Of a stretch of 37,842 nucleotides of DNA, positions 8,351 to 15,863 are shown in pieces. A program made the translations under genes and the position numbers. The notes under the pieces are model-generated. The model was not told where the DNA came from. It did not search any database and was given only the letters and a program-made list of their open reading frames with translations. The first letter of the stretch is position 1; each line of letters begins with the position of its first letter. The stretch covers positions 1-37,842 of the forward strand of contig CANQFJ010000017.1 in NCBI GenBank assembly GCA_947598485.1, read 5' to 3'. This stretch comes from an uncultured Bacilli bacterium. Lineage in GTDB: Bacteria > Bacillota_I > Bacilli_A > RF39 > UBA660.

Positions 8351-8977
8351 TTAAACCAATCCCCATGCTCCTAAAACAGATAAAATCAAAACCACTAATA
8401 TTATAATACAAACTAAATTTCTAAGCCAGTCACTTTTTAAAAAATCTGGTAAGTGTCTTTCAATAGCTTGCCATGCCACGTATATTAAAAATCCTATTAT
8501 ACATCCTAGGGTATTTAATAAGATATCATCTACATCAAAACTACGCCCAATTTGAAGTTGAACGAGCTCAATCGTACAACTTACAATTACCGCAATAATA
8601 GTATTTGTCCACATATTTTTAGGTTTAATGTAAGAAGAAACTATATAACCAAAAGGAACAAATAAAATCACATTTCCTAGAACATTAATATAAAATTGAG
8701 TACTAGAAAGCTCATATCTAGTTATTTCTTTAAAAGGAATAATATTAAAGCCTCCATGAGAGCTATTAAAATCCACATTAGTAACTAGCTGATAAAGTAG
8801 TAATAAATAAATAATACCTACTAAAAGCCAGAATTCTTGATATAAATGAAAGTGATCTCGATGAGTTTTAAGATAACCAATTCTAACACATATCAAAGCA
8901 ACACAAACAATTGCAAGAGATGGCCAAAGCGAAGACATACTAGTATTAATTATTTGTTTAAGTGATTCTATCACCAT
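8351..8977 (-). CDS. VanZ-like integral membrane protein
   Basis: The 208-residue protein has five or so hydrophobic helices and the VanZ-family signature: 'NIIPFKEI' followed by an 'NVLGNVILFVPFGYIV' helix and 'ELVQLQIGRSFDVDDILLNTLGCIIGF'. VanZ domains are linked to low-level teicoplanin resistance in enterococci, but most members in Bacilli have no defined role in the envelope. It overlaps yqfD by 20 nt and ends 1 nt before ybeY, so it is embedded in the operon at the place usually held by phoH and pgpH. Confidence 0.88.
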   Translation of the reverse strand: MVIESLKQIINTSMSSLWPSLAIVCVALICVRIGYLKTHRDHFHLYQEFWLLVGIIYLLLLYQLVTNVDFNSSHGGFNIIPFKEITRYELSSTQFYINVLGNVILFVPFGYIVSSYIKPKNMWTNTIIAVIVSCTIELVQLQIGRSFDVDDILLNTLGCIIGFLIYVAWQAIERHLPDFLKSDWLRNLVCIIILVVLILSVLGAWGLV

Positions 8978-10106
8978 CTAGCATGGCCTCCTTTTGTGTT
9001 GCAATGTTTTCTTCTGCTACTATAAATATATCTATATCAATTGTACTATCATTTATAGTTTTTTGCAAAACATTTTGTGATATGATTTTTTCGTCATTTT
9101 CTAGGGTTAACTCTATTTTGCTTTGAGCCTCTTTTATCGCCTTATCTTCTGCCTCTTTTATTGTATATTTTTTCTTATTTTTAGTTACTTCTTCGTCTTT
9201 TTGCAAATATACTTTAACGCCTAAAAGATTAAATAATTCTTTTTTCGATGAGGAAAAATTATTCAAACGATTTTTAAATAATTGATAATCTACACCATTA
9301 TAGTTTATTAATATATTATTTCTAATCTTCCCTGTTTTTTCTTTTACAACATAATTAAGGGGAACTTTAACATTGACAGTGTACCATACTTCAGCATAAA
9401 TATTTGCCTTGGCACAGACATTGCCAACAACTTCATCATTTAAATGAATATCTCCACTTACTAAAAGATCGCCCTTTTTAACATAGTCTCCTAAATCAAC
9501 TTGCATTTCCCCCTCTTCTAATTTAATGCTTTTTATAACGCCATCCTTTGTAGAATAAACATGACAATATTCTTTTATATTTTCTTCAGAATTAATAATT
9601 CTCTCTTCAACCCTAACAACATACTTCATACCTTCTTTAGTAATTTCAAGCCAATCTATTTTATCTAAATTATTGTCTCTAATTTTATCTTTTATATTTT
9701 GTAATTCGTCAAAACTTTTGGCTAAATGAAACTTCTTAACTCCATAAGTTTCAAGTTCATCTAAAATTAAATCAACAAGCTTTTCGTTATTATGCAGCAC
9801 CGTTATATCTACAATAAAATGCGAAGAAAAAAACACCAAAAGAGCTGCACAAACTATAGTAGATAAAACTAGCCAATATTTTCTTAAAACTTTTTTAAAA
9901 TATAAAGGCCCAGTATATTTTATTTTTTGAACATTCATTGTTTTAAGATATTTATCTATCTTATCATAATCGCTTGCAAGTATTTTAATGATAATGGCAT
10001 TTTTTTCTTCTTTGACTGCAAACACCTTAACGTTTATTTTATGTAGTTTGATAATGATATTATATTTGTCTTGGTTTTCAAACCTTATAAATAAATAACT
10101 ATTCAT
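8958..10106 (-). CDS. yqfD: Sporulation protein YqfD
   Basis: YqfD is a conserved protein of endospore formers encoded next to yqfC and expressed in the mother cell. The 382 residues include a single hydrophobic helix near residues 92-115 ('YWLVLSTIVCAALLVFFSS'), followed by a 'ELETYGVKKFHLAKSFDELQNIKDKI' stretch and the 'GVIKSIKLEEGEMQVDLGDYVKKGDLLVSG' barrel-like segment typical of the family. It overlaps yqfC by 8 nt. Its exact biochemical role is unknown. Confidence 0.93.
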   Translation of the reverse strand: MNSYLFIRFENQDKYNIIIKLHKINVKVFAVKEEKNAIIIKILASDYDKIDKYLKTMNVQKIKYTGPLYFKKVLRKYWLVLSTIVCAALLVFFSSHFIVDITVLHNNEKLVDLILDELETYGVKKFHLAKSFDELQNIKDKIRDNNLDKIDWLEITKEGMKYVVRVEERIINSEENIKEYCHVYSTKDGVIKSIKLEEGEMQVDLGDYVKKGDLLVSGDIHLNDEVVGNVCAKANIYAEVWYTVNVKVPLNYVVKEKTGKIRNNILINYNGVDYQLFKNRLNNFSSSKKELFNLLGVKVYLQKDEEVTKNKKKYTIKEAEDKAIKEAQSKIELTLENDEKIISQNVLQKTINDSTIDIDIFIVAEENIATQKEAMLDGDRIT

Positions 10107-10344
10107 ATTTTTTACTTACCTCATCGATGATGCCAGAAATTAATATTTCATTTTTATCAAGTTGTTTCACAAATAAATCATGACCTAAAATATTTAGTTG
10201 AAAATTGCTAACGGAAAGGCTAACTTTCGTTTCTTTTAAAAGTATAATATCTTTATAGTTATAAACATATATTTCATTTTCAAATAGAGCAATAAAATAA
10301 TTTTTATCATACAAAAAACTACTTAATGAATTAAAGATATTCAT
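10099..10344 (-). CDS. yqfC: Sporulation protein YqfC (YabP/YqfC family)
   Basis: This is an 81-residue member of the YabP/YqfC family, which accompanies yqfD in endospore formers. Family hallmarks visible are 'NEIYVYNYKDIILLKETKVSLS' and 'LNILGHDLFVKQLDKNEILISG'. The start has GGTGAT as ribosome site. A terminator between yqeY and this gene implies that yqfC-yqfD begin a new transcription unit, consistent with sporulation-specific expression, though I do not see a convincing sigma-E promoter. Confidence 0.9.
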   Translation of the reverse strand: MNIFNSLSSFLYDKNYFIALFENEIYVYNYKDIILLKETKVSLSVSNFQLNILGHDLFVKQLDKNEILISGIIDEVSKKYE

Positions 10345-10364
10345 ATAATCACCAATAAATTATA

Positions 10365-10394
10365 TGAAAAAAGAATAGATTAATTTAATCTATC
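10365..10394 (-). terminator. Terminator after rpsU-yqeY
   Basis: The minus-strand sequence forms ATAGATT-AAATT-AATCTAT followed by TCTTTTTTC. It overlaps the yqeY stop and separates the constitutive rpsU-yqeY unit from the sporulation genes yqfC-yqfD. Confidence 0.7.
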
Positions 10395-10817
10395 CTTTAT
10401 CATTTTACTAACCATAGCCATATTGGCATTAGTAAGTTTTGTGCTAACTTCACGCATAACTTTGCCCATATCCTTCATTGAAGTTGGATTAAGCTCTGCA
10501 AACACACTATCAATTACTTTAGTGATTTCTTCTTCACTCATTTCTGCAGGCAAGTATTTATTTAGCACTTCTACTTCTCTAGTAAGATCAGCAACTAAAT
10601 CACTTTTACCATATTTGGTATATTCCTCGATTGAGTCCTTACGAACTTTAACTTGATGCTTAATAACTTTAATAGCTTCATCATCAGTAAGTTCATGCAT
10701 GCTACCTTTGCGGCTTTCGTTAATAAATTCACTTTTTAGCATTCTTAGCACTGATAAGGTGAATTTATCTTGCGTTTTCATTGCTTCTTTTATATCTTCA
10801 TTAATTTTATTAATCAT
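10380..10817 (-). CDS. yqeY: GatB/YqeY domain protein
   Basis: YqeY is a small helical protein related to the C-terminal tRNA-binding domain of the amidotransferase subunit GatB. The 145 residues match the family throughout: 'AMKTQDKFTLSVLRMLKSEF', 'EYTKYGKSDLVADLTREVEVLNKYLP' and the closing 'MKDMGKVMREVSTKLTNANMAMVSKMIKDRL'. It follows rpsU directly, as in most Bacilli, and shares its promoter. A role in tRNA-linked metabolism is assumed in the family but not proven. Confidence 0.95.
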   Translation of the reverse strand: MINKINEDIKEAMKTQDKFTLSVLRMLKSEFINESRKGSMHELTDDEAIKVIKHQVKVRKDSIEEYTKYGKSDLVADLTREVEVLNKYLPAEMSEEEITKVIDSVFAELNPTSMKDMGKVMREVSTKLTNANMAMVSKMIKDRLN

Positions 10818-10828
10818 TTAAAGACCTC

Positions 10829-11014
10829 TTAGTTATGATTTCTACGTCTAGAGTTTTTAATATTTTCTTTTTTCTCATTTCTTCTCTTTACGCCAGGTTT
10901 CTCATAACACTTTCTTTTCTTAAGCTCAGAAGGGACGCCACTGCGAGCAAACTTTGCTTTAAATTTCTTTAGAGCAAGATCAACATTACCATTTTGAACT
11001 ACAACCTTTGTCAT
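10829..11014 (-). CDS. rpsU: 30S ribosomal protein S21
   Basis: S21 joins the platform of the 30S subunit near the 3' end of 16S rRNA. The 61-residue basic protein has the family pattern 'LALKKFKAKFARSGV..ELKKRK.YEKP' and an Arg/Lys-rich tail. The ORF track starts six codons early, within the ribosome site AGGGAGGG; I use the ATG at 11014 ('MTKVVVQNG'). A strong sigma-A promoter is visible upstream. Confidence 0.97.
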   Translation of the reverse strand: MTKVVVQNGNVDLALKKFKAKFARSGVPSELKKRKCYEKPGVKRRNEKKENIKNSRRRNHN

Positions 11015-11043
11015 CAATATCCCTCCCTTCATTAACTAGGAAT

Positions 11044-11072
11044 ATTATAACACTTGCCCCAGTCTTTGACAA
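11044..11072 (-). promoter_or_regulatory. Sigma-A promoter of rpsU-yqeY
   Basis: TTGTCA and TATAAT are separated by exactly 17 nt on the minus strand, about 30 nt before the rpsU start. The -35 begins only about 10 nt after the stop of the second bacteriocin-like peptide, with no terminator between, so transcription from the peptide operon could run into rpsU. Confidence 0.8.
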
Positions 11073-11081
11073 GAATTTTAA

Positions 11082-11234
11082 TTAGCACTTACCAAATAGT
11101 CTTTTAAAGGTATAACCAATATCTTGGCCTATACCATAGACGGCATTTACTAGGGATGTAATTGCCGCAACAAAAGATGCTGTAATACCTGCTCCACCAA
11201 CACATTTAAGTGCTTCATTTTTGCTCAATTTCAT
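11082..11234 (-). CDS. Double-glycine leader peptide, candidate bacteriocin peptide B
   Basis: This 50-residue ORF is missing from the supplied track. The N-terminal 14 residues 'MKLSKNEALKCVGG' form a typical double-glycine leader (Leu, Glu, Leu and hydrophobic positions before GG). The predicted mature peptide starts 'AGITASFVAAITSLVNAV', is rich in Gly/Ala, and finishes with a basic end 'FKRLFGKC'. Its ATG overlaps the stop of the preceding peptide as TAATG, so the two are translationally coupled and expected in equal amounts. With a C39 transporter in the same operon it should be cleaved after GG and exported. An unmodified class II bacteriocin peptide is likely; a quorum-sensing peptide is the alternative. 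Confidence 0.8.
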   Translation of the reverse strand: MKLSKNEALKCVGGAGITASFVAAITSLVNAVYGIGQDIGYTFKRLFGKC

Positions 11235-11377
11235 TAATTTTTACACGTAGGGCTAAAAAAGGCATTAACAAAACCTAAAGCAAAGCTAACTAATGCGCTA
11301 ACAATAACGGCAGCGCCAAGAGTTATTTTGAAACCGCCTATAAACTCTCTAGCTTCATCAGCTGTTAAAACTTCCAC
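11234..11377 (-). CDS. Double-glycine leader peptide, candidate bacteriocin peptide A
   Basis: This 47-residue ORF, not in the track, starts at GTG behind a strong AGGAGG. The leader 'MEVLTADEAREFIGG' ends in GG and has Leu/Glu/Phe at the positions C39 peptidases read. The predicted mature part is very hydrophobic ('LGAAVIVSALVSFALGF') with small-residue spacings such as SxxxS and AxxxG, and ends 'SPTCKN'. Together with the overlapping peptide B it looks like a class IIb two-peptide pair. No cyclase, dehydratase or other modifying enzyme is nearby. No dedicated immunity gene is evident. Confidence 0.8.
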   Translation of the reverse strand: MEVLTADEAREFIGGFKITLGAAVIVSALVSFALGFVNAFFSPTCKN

Positions 11378-11390
11378 TACTTCCTCCTTT

Positions 11391-11792
11391 CTAAAAGATA
11401 ATGTCTATTATCTTTCTTATTATTCTTTGCTTATCATAATAGAAAGTTATTTCAACCACTTGGTTATTTTGATATTCTTTCATAATTTTTAAAGAATAAG
11501 TTTGATAGTTAATACTACCTTCAACTTGTAAATCTGATATTTCTTCAATTTTAAAGTCATATTTATAATCATCAATTTTTAGATATGTCCCTTTATTTAC
11601 TGCGTCAGAGTTATCTATGGGAATATCAACATAAAGATGGTTATCAATAAAAACTCCATATGTTTTAAATGAACTATAAGCTTTTAATCTAAATGATATA
11701 ACCATGCTGCTTATAAAAATTATTATCAAGAAAATAGCTAAAATATGTTTTTTATAAGGTATTTGATACAAACTAACATAGCTCTGCTTCAT
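11391..11792 (-). CDS. Short membrane-anchored accessory protein of the peptide exporter
   Basis: The 133-residue product has one transmembrane helix near residues 15-33 ('ILAIFLIIIFISSMVISF') and an extracytoplasmic beta-rich remainder. Segments such as 'NKGTYLKIDDYKYDFKIEEIS' resemble the membrane-proximal barrel of HlyD-type adaptor proteins that accompany C39 transporters, but the long coiled coil and lipoyl domains are absent, so it would be a minimal version. It overlaps the transporter gene by 20 nt and precedes peptide A by about 13 nt, so it is certainly part of the operon. An immunity role is possible. The family assignment is weak. Confidence 0.6.
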   Translation of the reverse strand: MKQSYVSLYQIPYKKHILAIFLIIIFISSMVISFRLKAYSSFKTYGVFIDNHLYVDIPIDNSDAVNKGTYLKIDDYKYDFKIEEISDLQVEGSINYQTYSLKIMKEYQNNQVVEITFYYDKQRIIRKIIDIIF

Positions 11793-13824
11793 TATTAATG
11801 TCTATTACCCTTTCAAACATATTATCCAATTTTTTGTGAGAAACATAAATTAAAGTCTTATTTGGAAACAAATTCTTAATATTATTAATAATTTGCTTTT
11901 CAAGATAATAATCCGTCTCACTTAAAGCTTCATCTAAAACGAGAATATTACAATCATTCATTAGAGCTCTAGCCAAAATAATTCTTTGCTTTTCTCCTCC
12001 TGACAAGTTGCTGTCATTATCAATGCCACTGTCATAACGAAATTGTTTATTTTTAACAATATCCTCAATAGCACAAGCCTGACATACTTTTTCAAAAAGA
12101 TCATTAGGACTTTTATAAAAAAGAATGTTATTTTTAATTGTATCGCTAAAAATTCGTTCTTTTTGCCCTACATAGCAAATATTATTCTTAATAGTTTTTA
12201 ACGAATAATCTTTTAAGTTTTTCTTACCGATTAATATTTCTCCCTCATCAGGAGTTATATTTTTTTGGAGCAAGTTGCAAATAGTACTCTTACCACTGCC
12301 ACTTTTACCTTTTAACATCACCTTTTCACCCCTTTTTATTTTTATTGATAAATTATTTAGGATATTGATATCTTTGTTGTAAGAAAAACTTACTCCTGTA
12401 AAAGTTATATCATCATTTACAAATTTTTCATTTTCACCCATTACCTCCTCATCCAAATCTATAAACTCGCTAATTTTCCGAAAAGAAGCTTGTAAAAAAT
12501 TAAACTTCGGTAAGATAGCCATTATATTCTTTATTGGATCAGTAAAGTACATCATTATTGTATTAAATGTTATTAAACTAATAATTTGTAATTTACCTGT
12601 ATAAACAAAATATAGTCCTAAAGTATTAATTACGAAAGTACCTATTTCATCAATACTATTTTTGAGTGAATTTAAAATTACCATAAATTTAGAAAAGCTA
12701 TAATTATCATATAATAGATTAACTAAATCTTTTTCTAAATTTTCAAGAACCTCATTAGTTCTATCTAAATTTTTAATGCTATGAATCATATCTAAATGTC
12801 CAATTAATTTAGCATTAACGATTGTTTGAAAGTTGATATTTTGTTTAATTCTTTTATAAACATACGAATTAGTTGTAAAAGATAACATTATATAGATGAC
12901 AATTATCAAGCAAAGAATTAAACAAAGTTTCCCATCTATATAAAATAAACAAACTAGGCTACCGATAGACAGAAGCAAATTAAGTAAACACGAAATAAAT
13001 ATTTCCGAAAATAAATCTTTGATACTCGTAATTTCATTTACCCTCGTAATAATTTCTCCTGTTGATCTTTCGCCAATAACTTTCAAAGGGAGTTTAAATG
13101 TATGCGTAATAAAATTACTTAGTACACTTACATCAATATTTTTATTAATATGATTTTCATATGAACTTTTGATATAATTTACAACAATTTTTGTAATAAC
13201 TATTACACTGAAAAGATAAATTGCAACTTTGATTATATTTATATCATAGCCATCCACAATCATTTCATATATAACCTTAAAATATAAACCCATGATAATA
13301 GTCAAAATCATAAATACAAAAGTATAAGTCAATAATCTTAAGCATAATGCTTTATTAGAAGCTAGAATTTTAAAAAACAATTCGTAAATGCTAGTTTCTT
13401 TTTCTAACAGAATTATTGGCTTATTGACTGCTAGTTCAAGTACAACACCAGTAAATATTTTACTAAATTCTTCTATACTCATACTCACTTTGCCTTTAGC
13501 TGGATCCATTAATAAAAGCTTTTTGCCATAATCGTAGAGAACCATAAAATGCAGTAACCCATTTGGATATTTTACATGAACAATAGCTGGAGTTTGAATA
13601 TTTTTTAAGTCTTTATAAGTACACTTTTTAGCAATTGCATCAAAGCCGTAACTCTTTGCCGCTTCTGCTAAATGATATATACTTGTTCCCTTATTAGTGG
13701 TATAAGTGTCTTCGCGAATTTTTTCTACAGAAACAAATCCTTTATAATAACGAATTATAGACTGCAAACAACAAGCCCCACAATCTTTAGCATCATGTTG
13801 ACTTACAATAACTATTTTTTTCAC
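11773..13824 (-). CDS. C39-peptidase ABC transporter (bacteriocin processing and export)
   Basis: The 683-residue PCAT protein cleaves double-glycine leaders and pumps the mature peptide out of the cell. The N-terminal C39 peptidase shows 'QHDAKDCGACC' with catalytic Cys15, 'LHFMVLYD' with His92 and 'MDPAKG' with Asp107. About six membrane helices follow (residues 155-430). The C-terminal ATPase has Walker A 'GKSGSGKST', signature 'LSGGEKQRI', Walker B 'ILVLDEAL' and H-loop 'SHK'. The start is a GTG. The accessory gene and the two GG peptides follow in the same operon, so the substrate is almost certainly those peptides. All catalytic residues appear intact. Confidence 0.95.
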   Translation of the reverse strand: MKKIVIVSQHDAKDCGACCLQSIIRYYKGFVSVEKIREDTYTTNKGTSIYHLAEAAKSYGFDAIAKKCTYKDLKNIQTPAIVHVKYPNGLLHFMVLYDYGKKLLLMDPAKGKVSMSIEEFSKIFTGVVLELAVNKPIILLEKETSIYELFFKILASNKALCLRLLTYTFVFMILTIIMGLYFKVIYEMIVDGYDINIIKVAIYLFSVIVITKIVVNYIKSSYENHINKNIDVSVLSNFITHTFKLPLKVIGERSTGEIITRVNEITSIKDLFSEIFISCLLNLLLSIGSLVCLFYIDGKLCLILCLIIVIYIMLSFTTNSYVYKRIKQNINFQTIVNAKLIGHLDMIHSIKNLDRTNEVLENLEKDLVNLLYDNYSFSKFMVILNSLKNSIDEIGTFVINTLGLYFVYTGKLQIISLITFNTIMMYFTDPIKNIMAILPKFNFLQASFRKISEFIDLDEEVMGENEKFVNDDITFTGVSFSYNKDINILNNLSIKIKRGEKVMLKGKSGSGKSTICNLLQKNITPDEGEILIGKKNLKDYSLKTIKNNICYVGQKERIFSDTIKNNILFYKSPNDLFEKVCQACAIEDIVKNKQFRYDSGIDNDSNLSGGEKQRIILARALMNDCNILVLDEALSETDYYLEKQIINNIKNLFPNKTLIYVSHKKLDNMFERVIDINNEAELC

Positions 13825-13849
13825 TAGGTCTTTTTCTCCCTTCTATATT

Positions 13850-13863
13850 TATATATACCCGAT
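13850..13863 (-). repeat. Shared 14-bp motif, copy B (upstream of the bacteriocin transporter)
   Basis: Second exact occurrence of ATCGGGTATATATA on the minus strand, about 25 nt upstream of the transporter GTG. See copy A at 3529-3542. It lies where the promoter of the peptide operon must be. Confidence 0.45.
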
Positions 13864-13943
13864 GCATTTCCGTTTTCCTTTTTTTTTAATACATTTTTTC
13901 AAAATTTTTTCATATAGTTTAATTAACAAGGAGGAAATTCTAA

Positions 13944-14432
13944 ATGATTAACAAGCAAAATCTCTGGTTTATTACTTTATTTTCTTTAGTTTTAGTCTTA
14001 GGAATTTATTACATTTCATTGCCAAATGATGATGCTTTAGCTTTAAAGGATACTGATAATAGTTCCACCGCTGTAGAAATAATGGAAAATGATGTGATTG
14101 TCGCATTAAAAGTTGAAGCAGAAGAACAAATGCTCTCAGAAATGGAAGAAGCTCAAAAAGTTTTACTTGATTCTGGCTCTACTGTAAGTGATAAAAATGA
14201 AGCATATGATAAACTCCAAAATTTAAATCGAAAAAAAGGAAAAATAGAAGAAATTGAAAAAAGAATTAAAGAGAAATTCTCCAAAGACAGCTGTGTAACC
14301 ATTGAAGGAAATAAAATAAATATTACAATCTCAGATAAAGATAAGGGAACTTCTTATGCCAATAATATTATAAAAGAAGTGCAAAGCTTGTATACTGAAG
14401 ATATGTATATAACGGTTAAATTCAGTGGATAA
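13944..14432 (+). CDS. spoIIIAH: SpoIIIAH-like stage III sporulation protein
   Basis: SpoIIIAH is a mother-cell membrane protein whose extracellular ring-forming domain binds SpoIIQ across the intermembrane space during engulfment. The 162-residue protein has one N-terminal helix (residues 7-26), a long acidic coiled region ('KVEAEEQMLSEMEEAQKVL'), and a YscJ/FliF-like alpha-beta domain at the end ('CVTIEGNKINITI... YANNIIKEVQSLY'). It is shorter than the B. subtilis protein (about 220 residues), mostly in the linker. A clear AAGGAGG precedes the ATG. The rest of the spoIIIA operon is not adjacent. Confidence 0.85.
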   Translation: MINKQNLWFITLFSLVLVLGIYYISLPNDDALALKDTDNSSTAVEIMENDVIVALKVEAEEQMLSEMEEAQKVLLDSGSTVSDKNEAYDKLQNLNRKKGKIEEIEKRIKEKFSKDSCVTIEGNKINITISDKDKGTSYANNIIKEVQSLYTEDMYITVKFSG

Positions 14433-14448
14433 TTAGGCTAAACCCTAC

Positions 14449-14475
14449 ACTTTCTTATCATCTTAACATAAAATA
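14449..14475 (+). promoter_or_regulatory. Candidate sigma-K promoter of gerE
   Basis: AC, 16 nt, then CATAAAATA matches the B. subtilis sigma-K consensus (AC-N16/17-CATAnnnTA). gerE is a sigma-K gene in B. subtilis. Transcription would begin near 14482, beyond the first ATG (14478), which argues for translation from the ATG at 14499. Confidence 0.6.
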
Positions 14476-14498
14476 AAATGAACAAGAAAGTGAGGCAT

Positions 14499-14708
14499 AT
14501 GGGTAACAAACTATTAACTAAAAGAGAAAAAGAAATCTTTGAGCTTTTAGTTAGGAATAAATCAACTAAAGAAATTGCTTCTACTTTAGGCATAAGCGAG
14601 AAAACAGTACGTAACCATATATCAAACACTATGCAAAAGTTAGGAGTAAATGGTAGATGTAATGCTATCATTGAACTTCTAAAGCTTGAAGTAATTTCGT
14701 TAAAATAA
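14499..14708 (+). CDS. gerE: Sporulation transcription regulator GerE
   Basis: GerE is a LuxR-type DNA-binding protein that tunes late mother-cell (sigma-K) coat gene expression. The product is essentially one helix-turn-helix domain and is very close to B. subtilis GerE: 'LLTKREKEIFELLV', 'TKEIASTLGISEKTVRNHISN.MQKLGV' and 'GR.NAIIELLKL'. There is no receiver domain. The ORF track starts at 14478 (76 residues). I prefer the second ATG at 14499 (69 residues), because it has a GTGAGG ribosome site and the sigma-K-like promoter would place the transcript start past 14478. It lies between spoIIIAH and gerM in a plus-strand sporulation run. Confidence 0.93.
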   Translation: MGNKLLTKREKEIFELLVRNKSTKEIASTLGISEKTVRNHISNTMQKLGVNGRCNAIIELLKLEVISLK

Positions 14709-14710
14709 AG

Positions 14711-14735
14711 TCAACTAGAGTTGGCTTTTTATTTG
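14711..14735 (+). terminator. Terminator after gerE
   Basis: GTCAAC-TAGA-GTTGGC hairpin followed by TTTTTATTT, starting 2 nt after the gerE stop. Confidence 0.75.
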
Positions 14736-14778
14736 GTATAAACGCCTTATTTAAACATATATTTTTATAGGTGATGTT

Positions 14779-15684
14779 ATGCTTAAAAGAAGTGCTATTA
14801 AAAGAATTATAGTGGCATCTTTAGCACTTGTTATTATGTTTTTATTTTACCTATTTCCTAGAACAGATGAGCTTTCCATTCCTGAAGAAGTAATTTATGT
14901 TGATGAAATTTTCCTTCCTATTTATGCCGCCCAAAAAAATGGATATGTTGCTCGAAGCTCCGTTATTAAAAACGATAAAAACGAAGATGACATTAAATAT
15001 TTAATTGATATGCTAACGATAGATAGTCAAAAATCTCTTTTGCTTCCTAATAACTTTACTGCAGTAATTCCACCTGATACTAAAGTTATCGACTATACTA
15101 TTGAAGACAAAATTTTAAAAATCAATTTTACAAAAGAGTTTTTAAATGTTAGAGAATATAACGAAGAAAAAATGATTGAAGCTCTTACTTATTCTTTAGT
15201 AGAACTTGATGGTGTTAAGGGTATCATGATATATGTTGAAAATTCTTTACTTGATCATTATCCAAATTCAGGTAAAAGACTTCCTAAAATTCTTGATAGA
15301 AATTTAGGAATTAACAAGTCCTATGACATCTATGATATTAAAGACACAAAAATGACAACAACGTATTATATAGGTAAAGATAATGATAATTACTATTATA
15401 TTCCTATAAGTAAAATAACTAATGAAAAAATTGAGCCATTAGAAATTATCGTTAATGAACTTAAAACCACACCCATATACGAAACTAATTTAATAAGCTA
15501 TTTAAATGCTTCTTATGAGCTTAAAAGCTATCAAATTCTTGAAAATAGTATAAGTCTATCTTTTGATAATGAGATTATTGCAGGGCTATCAGATAAAGAT
15601 ATTAATGAGCAAATAGTGTATACTTTATCTCTTTCTATTAGAGATACTTATGACATTGATAAAGTGGATATAAGCATTAACTAA
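14779..15684 (+). CDS. gerM: Spore germination/sporulation protein GerM
   Basis: GerM is a membrane-anchored protein of the engulfing mother cell; its loss in B. subtilis affects sporulation and germination. The 301-residue protein has an N-terminal hydrophobic segment (residues 9-25) and two copies of the GerMN domain, roughly residues 55-150 and 190-300. They are recognisable by 'IDMLTIDSQKSLLLPNNFTAVIPPDTKV' and the parallel 'IVNELKTTPIYETNLISYLN', each ending in an 'IVYTLSLSI..' or 'EALTYSLVEL' helix. The start has AGGTGATG as ribosome site. It may be transcribed separately from gerE, since a terminator lies between. Confidence 0.9.
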   Translation: MLKRSAIKRIIVASLALVIMFLFYLFPRTDELSIPEEVIYVDEIFLPIYAAQKNGYVARSSVIKNDKNEDDIKYLIDMLTIDSQKSLLLPNNFTAVIPPDTKVIDYTIEDKILKINFTKEFLNVREYNEEKMIEALTYSLVELDGVKGIMIYVENSLLDHYPNSGKRLPKILDRNLGINKSYDIYDIKDTKMTTTYYIGKDNDNYYYIPISKITNEKIEPLEIIVNELKTTPIYETNLISYLNASYELKSYQILENSISLSFDNEIIAGLSDKDINEQIVYTLSLSIRDTYDIDKVDISIN

Positions 15685-15687
15685 AGC

Positions 15688-15716
15688 TTGATATTTAAAA
15701 AGACTTGATATATAAT
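15688..15716 (+). promoter_or_regulatory. Sigma-A promoter of tRNA-Arg
   Basis: TTGATA and TATAAT are separated by exactly 17 nt, with the tRNA 5' end 12 nt after the -10. The -35 starts 4 nt after the gerM stop. Confidence 0.8.
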
Positions 15717-15727
15717 TTAGTTGTGCT

Positions 15728-15804
<77 letters not shown>

Positions 15805-15815
15805 TAAAAAAAATT

Positions 15816-15838
15816 AGCCTTTATCATAAGGCTTTTTT
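15816..15838 (+). terminator. Terminator of tRNA-Arg
   Basis: AGCCTT-TATCAT-AAGGCT followed by TTTTTT, 11 nt after the CCA end of the tRNA. Confidence 0.8.
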
Positions 15839-15863
15839 ATTTGAATAAAAAAACTAGCAAATG

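Noticed and set aside
11040-11400. Region first read as empty intergenic DNA between rpsU and the transporter operon
   Set aside because: Reading the minus strand revealed the two double-glycine peptide genes; only about 30 nt are truly intergenic and they hold the rpsU promoter.
14438-14671. Minus-strand 77-residue ORF over gerE
   Set aside because: It is antisense to the nearly invariant GerE domain and has no start signal.
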